Shown here: one piece after another, positions 30,175 to 38,912 of the stretch | Position numbering within the stretch: position 1 is the stretch's first letter | Layout of the letters: each line of letters begins with the position of its first letter | DNA from: Afifellaceae bacterium | GTDB taxonomy: Bacteria > Pseudomonadota > Alphaproteobacteria > Rhizobiales > Afifellaceae | Assembly (NCBI GenBank): GCA_028281235.1 | Contig: JANQKG010000061.1 | Location: 1 to 64,000, forward strand | DNA length: 64,000 bases | Reading direction: 5' to 3' | The notes under the pieces: model-generated | Told to the model about the DNA's origin: nothing | The model's database searches: none | Seen by the model: the letters and a program-made list of their open reading frames with translations, nothing else | Position numbers and translations under genes: made by a program

Positions 30175-31176
30175 CTACTTGCCGGCCAACGCGTCTACGC
30201 CGGCGCGCTCGAAAAACGCTCTGTGCCGCTCAAGCTGTGCTTGGTGAAAGGCGGCAAGATCATCGCCTTCAAGCCACTGCGAGCAATCGAGCCCGTCCTC
30301 CACGCAAAAGGCCTGCCATTCGTCGGACTGAAAGAGCGCTTCGAAGAGCTCGGCATACCAGGCCTGCGCCGCCTCGCTCATGCCCGGCGGCCCGAAGACG
30401 GAGCGCTCGAAGTCATACTCGATGTCGTGGCCAAGCTCCTTGGCGGTCGGCACGTCGGGAAACGCCTCCATGCGCTCGGCCGTGAATTGCACCAGCGCCT
30501 TGGTGTCGCCAGCGCGCATGAAGTCCGCCTGCTCGGCCGGATTGTTGACGGTGGAATCGACCTGCTCTTTGGCCAGCGCCTTCGCAACGGCAACGCCGCC
30601 GGGATAGGTGACATAGGTGACCTCGATGCCGAGCGCCTCCTCCATCATGGCGATGAGAACCGAGTCCTCCTGGCCTGACCCGGTGCCGCCCATGGTCCAT
30701 TCCGTCTCTGCGGCCTTCACCGCCACGACGAACGTGTCGAGGTCTTCGATATCCTCGCGTGCGGCGTTGACCCACAAGAGAAACGTATCGAGCGCCACGC
30801 GCCCGATCGGCGTGAACGCACCGACATCAACGTCGAGGTCCTCCTGCAGGATTGGCGTTGTGTAGAACGCATTCAGCGTAACGAGGAGCGTGTAATCGTC
30901 GCCCTCCCTCGCCTTTAGGTAACGCAAGGACTCCGTGCCGGATCCGCCGTCCTTGTTGATCGGCACGAAGGCCACCGGCGAGAGCGCCTTCTCTTCGATC
31001 AATCCTTGCAGGAGCCGGGCGATCTGGTCGGCGCCGCCGCCCGCGCCTCCCATGACGACGAGCTCGACCGGCTTCTCCGGCTCCCAGGCGACCGCCGGCG
31101 TAGCCGCCAGAATGCCGGCAAGGCAAAGCACGCCGGCAAAGGCATGGAAGAGCCGCGAACGCTTGGCGCCAGTCAT
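30175..31176 (-). CDS. TctC-type substrate-binding protein (orphan)
   Basis: From ATG 31176, preceded by GGGAGGA, the product has 333 residues with a signal peptide (basic start MTGAKRSRLF, hydrophobic core, cleavage near TPAVAWEP). GGAGGGADQIARLLQGLIEE and INKDGGSGTESLRYLKARE are the phosphate-loop-like ligand site of the tripartite tricarboxylate transporter receptors. Such proteins bind carboxylates in the periplasm. Neither membrane subunit (TctA, TctB) is nearby. It is divergent from formate dehydrogenase, which may hint at a carboxylate such as formate or oxalate, but this is only context. Confidence 0.88.
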   Translation of the reverse strand: MTGAKRSRLFHAFAGVLCLAGILAATPAVAWEPEKPVELVVMGGAGGGADQIARLLQGLIEEKALSPVAFVPINKDGGSGTESLRYLKAREGDDYTLLVTLNAFYTTPILQEDLDVDVGAFTPIGRVALDTFLLWVNAAREDIEDLDTFVVAVKAAETEWTMGGTGSGQEDSVLIAMMEEALGIEVTYVTYPGGVAVAKALAKEQVDSTVNNPAEQADFMRAGDTKALVQFTAERMEAFPDVPTAKELGHDIEYDFERSVFGPPGMSEAAQAWYAELFEALFQSDEWQAFCVEDGLDCSQWLEGDDLAAFHQAQLERHRAFFERAGVDALAGK

Positions 31177-31394
31177 TCCGTATCCTCCCGAGTGAAGCAA
31201 ATTTGAGCTCTGAGCCCCACGACCAACGAAAATACCAGACATGCGAGAGGTTTGGCGACGATTGCGGGACATTCCGTGTCGCTGACGAGCGGCATCTCTC
31301 GCCGGGTGCGGGTTGAGTAGGCATGTCGGCTGTGGTCGACATGATCCTGCGCGGCACCCATTGCGCCGTCGCAGCCATGCCATGAGAGGTTCGA

Positions 31395-33140
31395 TTGAAC
31401 GACGTCACCGCCGCGCCTGACAAGCGTTCCGTTCCGCCGGGCTCCGGCCGGAGGCGTTCGCCGTTCTTCCCGAAAGGCCGGCTGCTCAAGCCGGCGGAAC
31501 GCGACGCCGTGGCGGCACTTCTCGGCGACGCGCCGCGCGGGCGCAGCCTTTTGATCGAATTTCTGCACCGCATTCAGGACAACTTAGGCTGCCTGCCCGC
31601 CGGGCATCTGCACGCGCTTGCCGAAGAGCTGCGCATCCCCATGGCCGAAATCTACGAGGTGGCCTCGTTCTACGCCCACTTCGATATCGTCAAGGACAAT
31701 GAAGAACGGCCGCCCAAGACGACCATCCGCGTTTGCGACTCTTTAAGTTGCGCGCTCGCCGGCGGCGAGACATTGCTGAGGAACCTCGTCGCCACAACGG
31801 GTGCGGACATCCGCATCGTCCGCGCGCCGTGCATGGGGCGCTGCGACACCGCACCGGTCTGCGAGATCGGCCACCGCCACATCGACCACGCCGACAGCAA
31901 GCGCGTCGCCGAGACGCTTGCGTCCGGCGACTTCTCCCCGCGTGTGCCCGAATATCAAAGCTTCGACGCCTATCGCGCGGCCAGCGGCTATTCCATCCTG
32001 CAAGACTGCCTCGCCGGCGCGCGGGCCGTCGAGGCGATCATTGAGACGCTCTCAGACGCCGCGCTTCGCGGGCTCGGCGGGGCCGGCTTCCCGACCGGAC
32101 GCAAATGGACCTTTGTGCGCGCCGAACCCCAGCCGCGTCTGATGGCCGTCAACGCCGATGAAGGCGAGCCTGGCACCTTCAAGGACCGCTACTATCTGGA
32201 GCGCGAACCGCATCGCTTTCTGGAGGGCATGCTGATTGCGGCGTGGGCCGTGGAAGCGGAGGATGTCTACATTTACCTGCGCGACGAATATCCCGCGGCG
32301 CGCGAAATCCTGCTGAAAGAAATCGCCGCGATCGACGCCGCCGGCTTGACGCGACATACGCGCGTGCATCTCCGCCGCGGTGCCGGCGCTTATATCTGCG
32401 GCGAGGAATCAGCAATGATTGAATCCATCGAAGGCAAACGCGGCTATCCGCGCCACCGCCCACCCTTCGTAGCGCAGGATGGAATCTTCGGCCGGCCGAC
32501 ACTCGTCAACAATGTCGAGACGCTCTACTGGGTGCCGGAGATCCTTTCACGCGGCGCTGATTGGTTCGCCGCAAAGGGCATCAACGGCACCAAGGGTCTG
32601 CGCTCCTATTCCGTTTCCGGGCGTGTCAAGGAGCCCGGCGTCAAGCTCGCGCCGGCCGGAACGACGGCGCGTCAGCTCGTGGAGGAATATTGCGGCGGCA
32701 TGCGCGACGGCCACGCCTTCAAGGCCTATCTGCCGGGCGGCGCGTCGGGTGGAATATTGCCGGAAGCGATGGCCGACCTGCCGCTTGAGTTCGGCGCGCT
32801 TGAAGAGCATGGCTGCTTCGTGGGATCGCATGCTGTGATTATCCTCTCCGACAAGGACAATATGACCGACGTCGCGCTCAATTTGATGCGTTTCTTCGAA
32901 GATGAAAGCTGCGGACAGTGCACGCCCTGCCGCAACGGCACGGAGAAGGCCGTGCAGCTCATGGCGCGGCCCGATTGGGATGCGGCGACGCTCAACGACC
33001 TCGCAGACGTCATGCGCGACGCCTCCATCTGCGGGCTCGGCCAGGCGGCGCCAAACCCACTCACCTCGGCGCTGAAGTTCTTCCCCGACGATGTCGCACA
33101 GCGCCGCGCGTCGTCCATGGCAGGCAACGATGACCGATAA
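31395..33140 (+). CDS. fdsB: NAD-linked formate dehydrogenase beta subunit with fused NuoE domain
   Basis: The 581-residue protein starts at TTG 31395, with GAGAGG upstream. Residues about 30-160 are a NuoE/FdsG-type thioredoxin-like domain binding a [2Fe-2S] cluster (Cys114, Cys119, Cys146, Cys150). A NuoF-type part follows with the FMN and NADH loops GLGGAGFPTGRKWTF and ADEGEPGTFKDRYY and a [4Fe-4S] site in ESCGQCTPCRNGTEKA. In the usual fds operon these are two genes (fdsG, fdsB); here they form one protein. It passes electrons from the alpha subunit to NAD+. It overlaps fdsA by 11 bases. Confidence 0.93.
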   Translation: MNDVTAAPDKRSVPPGSGRRRSPFFPKGRLLKPAERDAVAALLGDAPRGRSLLIEFLHRIQDNLGCLPAGHLHALAEELRIPMAEIYEVASFYAHFDIVKDNEERPPKTTIRVCDSLSCALAGGETLLRNLVATTGADIRIVRAPCMGRCDTAPVCEIGHRHIDHADSKRVAETLASGDFSPRVPEYQSFDAYRAASGYSILQDCLAGARAVEAIIETLSDAALRGLGGAGFPTGRKWTFVRAEPQPRLMAVNADEGEPGTFKDRYYLEREPHRFLEGMLIAAWAVEAEDVYIYLRDEYPAAREILLKEIAAIDAAGLTRHTRVHLRRGAGAYICGEESAMIESIEGKRGYPRHRPPFVAQDGIFGRPTLVNNVETLYWVPEILSRGADWFAAKGINGTKGLRSYSVSGRVKEPGVKLAPAGTTARQLVEEYCGGMRDGHAFKAYLPGGASGGILPEAMADLPLEFGALEEHGCFVGSHAVIILSDKDNMTDVALNLMRFFEDESCGQCTPCRNGTEKAVQLMARPDWDAATLNDLADVMRDASICGLGQAAPNPLTSALKFFPDDVAQRRASSMAGNDDR

Positions 33141-35910
33141 GATCACCTTCAGCATCGACGGCCAGACCGTCGAAGCCGCACCGGAGGAGACCATCTGGCA
33201 GGTGGCGAGCCGCGAGGGCATGGACATCCCGCATCTCTGCTGGCTGCCCAAGCCGGGCTACCGCGCCGACGGCAATTGCCGCGCCTGCATGGTGGAGGTG
33301 GAGGGCGAGCGCACGCTTGCCGCCTCCTGCATCCGCAAACCGGCCGACGGAATGGTCGTGAAGACCGGCTCAGAGCGCGCTGTGAAATCGCGCGAGATGG
33401 TCTTTGAGCTGCTTCTGGCGGACCAACCTCGCCAAGCGGATTTGCATGACCCGGATTCGCGCTTCTGGGATTGGGTCAAGACGATGGGCATTGAAGCGGC
33501 GAGCCGCTTCCCGGCGCGGTCGCAGCCCGCGCCAGACCCGTCGCATCCGGCCATGCGTGTCAATCTCGACGCCTGCATCCATTGCGGCCTGTGCGTGCGC
33601 GCGTGTCGCGAAGTGCAGGTCAACGACGTGATCGGCATGGCCCATCGAGGTCCCGGCGCAAAGATCGTCTTCGATTTCGACGACCCGATGGGCCTCTCCA
33701 CCTGCGTTGCCTGCGGCGAATGCGTGCAGGCCTGCCCAACCGGCGCGCTGATGGAGTCAAGCCTCCTCGACGCCGCCGGCAGGCGAACGGAATTTGAGGA
33801 CCGCTCCGTCGATACGCTCTGCCCGTTCTGCGGTGTCGGCTGTCAAACGACGGCGCATGTCAAGGGTGACAGGATCATCAACATCGACGGCCGCGACGGG
33901 CCGGCCAACGAGAACCGCCTCTGTGTGAAGGGGCGGTTCGGCTTCGACTACATCTACAGCCCCGACCGATTGACGGTGCCGCTCGTCCGCCGCGACGACG
34001 CACCCAAACGTCCCGACATGCGTCTTGACCGCGCTTCGATGATGGAGGTCTTCCGCGAAGCGAGCTGGGATGAAGCGCTGGAGCGCGCCGCCTCAGGCCT
34101 CAACACGATCCTGAACCGCGACGGCGGTGCGGCATTGGCCGGCTTTGGCTCGGCGAAAGGCTCAAACGAAGAAGCCTATCTCTTCCAAAAGCTCATCCGC
34201 CAGGGTTTCGGCACCAACAATGTCGATCATTGCACACGGCTCTGCCACGCTTCGTCCGTCGCCGCGCTGATGGAGGGGTTGAATTCCGGGGCAGTCACGG
34301 CGCCGTTCACCGCGGCGGAGGACGCTGAGTGCATCATCGTCATCGGCGCGCGCCCGGCGGAGAACCATCCCGTCGCCGCGACCTACCTGAAGCAGGCGGC
34401 CAAGAACGGCGCAGAGATGATCCTCATCGACCCGCGCGGCCAGAGCTCCGGCCTCGGCCGGCACGCGACGCGCGTGCTGCAATTCAAGCCCGGTACGGAT
34501 GTCGCGCTCTTGAACGGCATGCTCCACACCATCGTCGAGGAAGGCCTCTACGACCTGCAATACATGCAGGCCAACACGGAAGGCTTTGAGGAGCTGAGGA
34601 CGCGCATTGCCGCCTTTCCGCCCGACGAAATGGAGAAGGTCTGCGGCATCCCCGCCGAAACGATCCGCAACGTGGCGCGCACCTATGCTCGCGCCAGCGC
34701 CTCCATCATTTTCTGGGGCATGGGCATTTCGCAACACGTCCATGGCACCGACAATGCGCGCTGTCTGATCGCGCTGGCTTTGACCACCGGGCAGATCGGT
34801 CGGCCGGGCACCGGGCTTCATCCATTGCGGGGACAAAACAACGTGCAAGGCGCGTCGGACGCAGGCCTGATCCCCATGGTCTTTCCCGATTACAAATCCG
34901 TGGAGGACGCCGATGTCCGCGCCATGTACGAGGATTTCTGGGGGCGCGATCTCGACCCCAAAAACGGCTTGACCGTGGTGGAAATCCTGAACGCTGCTGC
35001 CGCGGGCAAGATCAAGGGCATGTACATCCTGGGCGAGAACCCGGCCATGTCCGATCCCGACCAGGCGCATGTGCGCTCAGCACTCGCCAAGCTTGAGCAT
35101 CTTGTCGTGCAGGACATCTTCCTCACGGAGACCGCCTGGCACGCTGATGTCGTGCTGCCCGCTTCCGCGCATGCGGAGAAATGGGGCACCTTCACCAACA
35201 CCAACCGCCAGGTGCAGATCGCCCGCCCGGTCGTCGATCCGCCGGGGGAAGCGCGGCAGGACTGGGCGCTGGTGCAAGAGATTGCGCACCGCATCGGGCT
35301 CGACTGGCGCTACACACATCCGCGCGATGTCTTCGCCGAGATGGCGGAGATCATGCCGTCGCTGAAGAACATCACCTGGGAGCGGCTGGAGCGTGAGGAA
35401 TCCGTCACCTATCCGTGCGACACGCCCGACCGGCCCGGCAACGAGATTATCTTCGCCGCCGGCTTTCCGACCGCAAGCGGGCGCGGCCGCATCGTGCCGG
35501 CCGATATCGAGCCACCCGCGGAATTGCCGGACGAGACATTTCCCATGGTGCTCACGACCGGCCGGCTTTTGGAGCATTGGCACACCGGCGCCATGACACG
35601 GCGCGCCACGCATCTCGACGCGTTGGAGCCGGAGCCGATCGCTTGCCTCAATCAGTTCGATATGCGCCGGCTGGCGATCGCCGCCGGCGATCGTGTGCGT
35701 GTTGCCACGCGCCGCGGCGAGATCGCCCTCACCGCCCGGCTCGACCGCGACGTGCCGGAAGGGATGGTGTTCATCCCCTTCTGCTACCAGGAGGCCGCCG
35801 CCAACCTGTTGACCAATCCGCAGCTCGATCCTTACGGCAAGATACCGGAGTTCAAGTTCTGCGCCGCCCGCGTGGAGCCTGAGCGCCCAATCGAAGCGGC
35901 GGCTGAATAG
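33130..35910 (+). CDS. fdsA: Formate dehydrogenase alpha subunit (molybdenum, Cys form)
   Basis: From ATG 33130 the product has 926 residues. The N-terminal ferredoxin domain has a [2Fe-2S] site (Cys37, 50, 53, 67). Two [4Fe-4S] sites follow (CIHCGLCVRAC at 149-159 and CVACGECVQAC at 192-202), then the MGD domain cluster starting CPFCGVGC at 231. Cys372, in HCTRLCHASS, is at the position of the molybdenum ligand that is selenocysteine in E. coli FdhF. The enzyme oxidises formate to CO2 in the cytoplasm. The chaperone genes fdsC and fdsD are not downstream; formyl-CoA transferase follows instead. Confidence 0.95.
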   Translation: MTDKITFSIDGQTVEAAPEETIWQVASREGMDIPHLCWLPKPGYRADGNCRACMVEVEGERTLAASCIRKPADGMVVKTGSERAVKSREMVFELLLADQPRQADLHDPDSRFWDWVKTMGIEAASRFPARSQPAPDPSHPAMRVNLDACIHCGLCVRACREVQVNDVIGMAHRGPGAKIVFDFDDPMGLSTCVACGECVQACPTGALMESSLLDAAGRRTEFEDRSVDTLCPFCGVGCQTTAHVKGDRIINIDGRDGPANENRLCVKGRFGFDYIYSPDRLTVPLVRRDDAPKRPDMRLDRASMMEVFREASWDEALERAASGLNTILNRDGGAALAGFGSAKGSNEEAYLFQKLIRQGFGTNNVDHCTRLCHASSVAALMEGLNSGAVTAPFTAAEDAECIIVIGARPAENHPVAATYLKQAAKNGAEMILIDPRGQSSGLGRHATRVLQFKPGTDVALLNGMLHTIVEEGLYDLQYMQANTEGFEELRTRIAAFPPDEMEKVCGIPAETIRNVARTYARASASIIFWGMGISQHVHGTDNARCLIALALTTGQIGRPGTGLHPLRGQNNVQGASDAGLIPMVFPDYKSVEDADVRAMYEDFWGRDLDPKNGLTVVEILNAAAAGKIKGMYILGENPAMSDPDQAHVRSALAKLEHLVVQDIFLTETAWHADVVLPASAHAEKWGTFTNTNRQVQIARPVVDPPGEARQDWALVQEIAHRIGLDWRYTHPRDVFAEMAEIMPSLKNITWERLEREESVTYPCDTPDRPGNEIIFAAGFPTASGRGRIVPADIEPPAELPDETFPMVLTTGRLLEHWHTGAMTRRATHLDALEPEPIACLNQFDMRRLAIAAGDRVRVATRRGEIALTARLDRDVPEGMVFIPFCYQEAAANLLTNPQLDPYGKIPEFKFCAARVEPERPIEAAAE

Positions 35911-35968
35911 CTGCCAACGTGGACGGAAGACGGTTGAGGTCGACAGACAACACTGACGGGACAAGGCT

Positions 35969-37243
35969 ATGAAGGCACTGGAAGGCGTTCGCATCCTGGA
36001 CTTCACCCACGTCCAGTCCGGCCCCACCTGCACGCAATTGCTGGCCTGGCTCGGCGCCGACGTGATCAAGGTCGAGCGCCCCGGGATCGGCGACATCACG
36101 CGCGGCCAGCTGCGCGATGTCCCCGACGCTGACAGCCTCTATTTCACGATGCTGAACCACAACAAGCGCTCCATCACCATCGACGGCAAGAATCCGAAGG
36201 GCAAAGAGATCCTTGAAGGCCTGGTGAAGGCCTGCGACGTCATGGTGGAGAATTTCGCGCCCGGCGCACTCGACCGCATGGGCTTCACCTGGGAGCATAT
36301 TCAGGCGCTGAACCCGAAGATCATCCTGGCCTCCATCAAGGGTTTTGGCCCCGGCCCGTACGAGGATTGCAAGGTCTATGAGAACGTCGCCCAATGCACC
36401 GGCGGCTCAGCGTCCACCACTGGCTTCCGCGACGGCCCACCGCTGGTCACCGGCGCGCAGATCGGCGATTCCGGCACGGGGCTGCATCTGGCGCTCGGCA
36501 TCGTCGCCGCTCTTTACCAACGCACCAAATCAGGCCGCGGCCAGCGCGTCACCGCCGCCATGCAGGACGGCGTACTCAATCTCTGCCGCGTCAAGATGCG
36601 CGATCAGCAGCGCCTGACCCGCGGGCCGCTCGCCGAATACAGCCAGCACGGCGAGGGCATTCCGTTCGGCTCGGCCGTGCCGCGCTCCGGCAATGATTCC
36701 GGTGGCGGTCAGCCGGGCTGGATCCTCAAATGCAAAGGCTGGGAGACCGACCCAAACGCCTACATCTACTTCATCACCCAGGCGCCGGTCTGGAAGGCCA
36801 TCTGCGACATGATCGGCAAGCCGGAATGGAAGACCGATCCCGATTTCGCCACGCCCAATGCGCGCCTGCCGCGCCTCAGGCTGATCTTCGACACGATCGA
36901 GGAATGGACCATGACCAAGACCAAGTTCGAGGTCATGGATCTGTGCAATCAGGCCGACATTCCGTGCGGCCCGATTCTGTCTATGGAGGAACTCGCCGAG
37001 GAGCCGTCGCTCAGGGAAACCGGCACGATCGTGGAGGTGGATCACCCCACGCGCGGCCCCTATCTCTCCGTCGGCAATCCAATAAAACTCTCCGACAGCC
37101 CCTCAGAGGTGTGGCGCTCGCCGTTGCTTGGCGAGCACACGGAGGAAATCCTGCGCGACGTGCTGAACCTCGACGATGAGGGCGTCGCCGAGGCGCGGGA
37201 ATCCGGCGCCATCGGCGAGCCATCGCGCGAGGCGGCAGAGTAA
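35969..37243 (+). CDS. frc: Formyl-CoA:oxalate CoA-transferase
   Basis: The 424-residue class III CoA-transferase closely follows the Oxalobacter Frc pattern as I recall it: [55 protein letters not shown] and [17 protein letters not shown] (the glycine loop over the active site). Asp167 in QIGDSGTG is the catalytic aspartate. It moves CoA from formyl-CoA to oxalate, giving oxalyl-CoA and formate. It starts 58 bases after fdsA, so its product formate is oxidised by the neighbouring dehydrogenase. Oxalyl-CoA decarboxylase is not in the window. Confidence 0.94.
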   Translation: MKALEGVRILDFTHVQSGPTCTQLLAWLGADVIKVERPGIGDITRGQLRDVPDADSLYFTMLNHNKRSITIDGKNPKGKEILEGLVKACDVMVENFAPGALDRMGFTWEHIQALNPKIILASIKGFGPGPYEDCKVYENVAQCTGGSASTTGFRDGPPLVTGAQIGDSGTGLHLALGIVAALYQRTKSGRGQRVTAAMQDGVLNLCRVKMRDQQRLTRGPLAEYSQHGEGIPFGSAVPRSGNDSGGGQPGWILKCKGWETDPNAYIYFITQAPVWKAICDMIGKPEWKTDPDFATPNARLPRLRLIFDTIEEWTMTKTKFEVMDLCNQADIPCGPILSMEELAEEPSLRETGTIVEVDHPTRGPYLSVGNPIKLSDSPSEVWRSPLLGEHTEEILRDVLNLDDEGVAEARESGAIGEPSREAAE

Positions 37244-37729
37244 CTAATCCACTTCGTCGGTAGAGTCGGACTGGAGCTGCATGTAGTTCTGCTCGCCCAT
37301 CGACTTCAGAAGCTCAAGCTGCGTCTCAAGGAAGTCGATATGCCCTTCCTCGTCCTCTAACAGTTCCTCGAAAATCTTCATGGACACGTAATCGCCGGCG
37401 GCGCGGCAGATCTCGCGTGAGTCCGCGTAGAGCGTGCGCGCCTCGTATTCGGCGGCGAGGTCGGCTTCCAGCACCTCTTTGATGTTCTGCCCGATCCTCA
37501 GCGGCGCGATGGTCTGCATATTGGGCAGGCCTTCAAGGAAGATGATGCGCGCCACCAGCTTGTCGGCGTGCTGCATCTCCTCAATGGACTCCTCCCGCTC
37601 CTTCTTGGCGAGCTTGGTGAAACCCCAATCTTCGGTCAGCCGGTAGTGAAGCCAGTACTGGTTCACGGCGCCAAGCTCATGCTTCAGCGCGGCGTTCAGT
37701 TGCTCGATGACCTTTTTATCGCCCTTCAT
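37244..37729 (-). CDS. bfr: Bacterioferritin
   Basis: The 161-residue product is a full-length Bfr. All ferroxidase ligands are present (Glu18, Glu51, His54, Glu94, Glu127, His130), and Met52 is at the position of the haem ligand. GAGGAG precedes the ATG at 37729. The 24-mer stores iron as ferric mineral in the cytoplasm. An Irr-type ICE box and a good promoter lie directly upstream. The gene for its partner ferredoxin is 700 bases away on the same strand, separated by a gene on the other strand. Confidence 0.97.
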   Translation of the reverse strand: MKGDKKVIEQLNAALKHELGAVNQYWLHYRLTEDWGFTKLAKKEREESIEEMQHADKLVARIIFLEGLPNMQTIAPLRIGQNIKEVLEADLAAEYEARTLYADSREICRAAGDYVSMKIFEELLEDEEGHIDFLETQLELLKSMGEQNYMQLQSDSTDEVD

Positions 37730-37759
37730 TGTGCTCCTCGCAGCCTATCGACGCCCGGC

Positions 37760-37788
37760 ACTATAGAGACGACCCGCGCCCCGGCCAA
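37760..37788 (-). promoter_or_regulatory. bfr promoter
   Basis: On the minus strand TTGGCC (37788-37783), 17 bases and TATAGT (37765-37760) give a good sigma70 promoter with a start near 37753, about 25 bases before the bfr ATG. The ICE box ends five bases upstream of the -35. Confidence 0.6.
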
Positions 37789-37793
37789 GCTTT

Positions 37794-37810
37794 TTTAGAA
37801 CTATTCTAGA
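37794..37810. promoter_or_regulatory. Irr binding site (ICE box) upstream of bfr
   Basis: TTTAGAACTATTCTAGA differs at one position from the rhizobial ICE consensus TTTAGAA-N3-TTCTAAA, and it is a palindrome around the centre. Irr is a Fur-family regulator that binds under iron limitation and directly represses bfr in Bradyrhizobium-type systems. The site sits just upstream of the -35, so the effect on this promoter is not certain. It also lies before the gene at 37976 on the plus strand. Confidence 0.7.
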
Positions 37811-37975
37811 TTGATGCACAGGCCGGACCAATTCGGAGCAAGGCTTGCCGTCTATCAGTTTAGCTTGCGAAATGGCTGCGCCTATGAGCAGCCTCTGACC
37901 AGTCGGGTTGCTCTTGAGTCGAATCGAAAGTCCGAGGGAAGGGCCATTTGGAGTCCCAAAGATGGGAGGGCGAAC

Positions 37976-38395
37976 GTGCCGGGAATCACATCAACGAATC
38001 TGACTATCACGGAGCCAATTGCAGGCGAGCTCTCTTATCAGATTGACATCAGTTATGACGTGAGCCCGAAAGACGAAGCGGGCGCGGACTTTCTGTACTT
38101 TTATTGGCTCGTCTACGAAGATTCCGCTATTGACCGAGTTGTAATTCCCTACCAACGGCAGGCCGGCTCTGCAGTCTTTCTTAAGATTCCGCCCGTTCAT
38201 CCAACCAACCAATACGACGTTGGCGGAAACCGTCGTGTACCCATGCCTGCAGCAGGGTCTCACATTTTAGGTCCAGTCACATTGTCAGGGAACAAACCTC
38301 CAAATACCGGACAGCTGCGGTTCAACCTTTGTGCGATGGTTGCCACTGAGACGTCGCCGGGTGTGTCGTTGCTGGAAGGCATTGCCTTCGACTGA
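37976..38395 (+). CDS. Hypothetical orphan protein of atypical base composition
   Basis: The frame is open from 37811, but only the GTG at 37976 has a ribosome binding site (GGGAGGG, five bases before), so a product of 139 residues is called. It looks beta-rich and soluble, with alternating hydrophobics (TNLTITEPIAGELSYQIDI, FLYFYWLVYED, RVVIPYQRQ), and has no signal peptide or membrane segment. I do not recognise the family. The base composition (about 50% GC by eye) and codon choice differ from the GC-rich neighbours, which suggests later acquisition. It lies between bfr and bfd in the opposite orientation. Confidence 0.55.
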   Translation: MPGITSTNLTITEPIAGELSYQIDISYDVSPKDEAGADFLYFYWLVYEDSAIDRVVIPYQRQAGSAVFLKIPPVHPTNQYDVGGNRRVPMPAAGSHILGPVTLSGNKPPNTGQLRFNLCAMVATETSPGVSLLEGIAFD

Positions 38396-38402
38396 ACTTG
38401 CC

Positions 38403-38708
38403 CTAAGCCGCCGGCGGCAGGCTTTCCGACCGCTCGTCCGCCTCCGGCCCGACCCATTCGCCTCGCTGGATGCGCTCACGCACGATTGTGATGTGCTCCA
38501 CCAGGATGCGCGAGACATGCGGAAAGCAGCCGCAACACCGCCCGCGCTTGCCAAGCCGATGGTAGAGCAGGCCGGGCGTCAGCACGGCAAAGGGATCGTC
38601 GGCGAGGATTTCCTCTATGACGGCCTCAATCTCCCGGCGGATGATGACGTTACAGGAACAAACGATCACGGTCGGACGATCATGGGGCACGCACTCCGTG
38701 CGTATCAA
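38403..38708 (-). CDS. bfd: Bacterioferritin-associated ferredoxin (BFD-like [2Fe-2S] protein)
   Basis: The open frame of 101 residues contains VIVCSCNVI (Cys17, Cys19) and GRCCGCFPHV (Cys58, 59, 61), the two halves of the BFD-like [2Fe-2S] binding fold. Bfd docks to bacterioferritin and donates electrons that release stored iron. No ATG is available; TTG 38708 is the longest start, and a GTG at 38690 has GGAG only three bases away, so the true start may be either. The C-terminal 30 residues are longer than in E. coli Bfd (64 residues). Confidence 0.85.
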   Translation of the reverse strand: MIRTECVPHDRPTVIVCSCNVIIRREIEAVIEEILADDPFAVLTPGLLYHRLGKRGRCCGCFPHVSRILVEHITIVRERIQRGEWVGPEADERSESLPPAA

Positions 38709-38723
38709 TGACTACCAGTTTCA
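38709..38723. promoter_or_regulatory. Candidate RirA site (IRO box, TGA-N9-TCA) at the bfd start
   Basis: TGACTACCAGTTTCA fits the rhizobial IRO-box form TGA-N9-TCA and directly abuts the TTG start of bfd. bfd is iron-repressed in other bacteria, which would suit RirA. The motif is short and a chance match is quite possible. Confidence 0.3.
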
Positions 38724-38912
38724 GGTTTTCAAGCGGATAATTCAAACGTCGTCAATGCGGCCCCTTTCATGCGGCCCGTTAACCCCGGCGGCACCCCGCT
38801 CAGCACTACACAAAGCCGGCATCTCACTTTATGTGAGCCCCTCGCGGACTGCCCAAGGCCGCCGGCGGAGCGCCGGTTCTTCAGAAGCATCACGCGCGGA
38901 CGGACGCCCTTC

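Noticed and set aside
34162-35070. Minus-strand frame inside fdsA
   Set aside because: Antisense shadow of the formate dehydrogenase alpha subunit.
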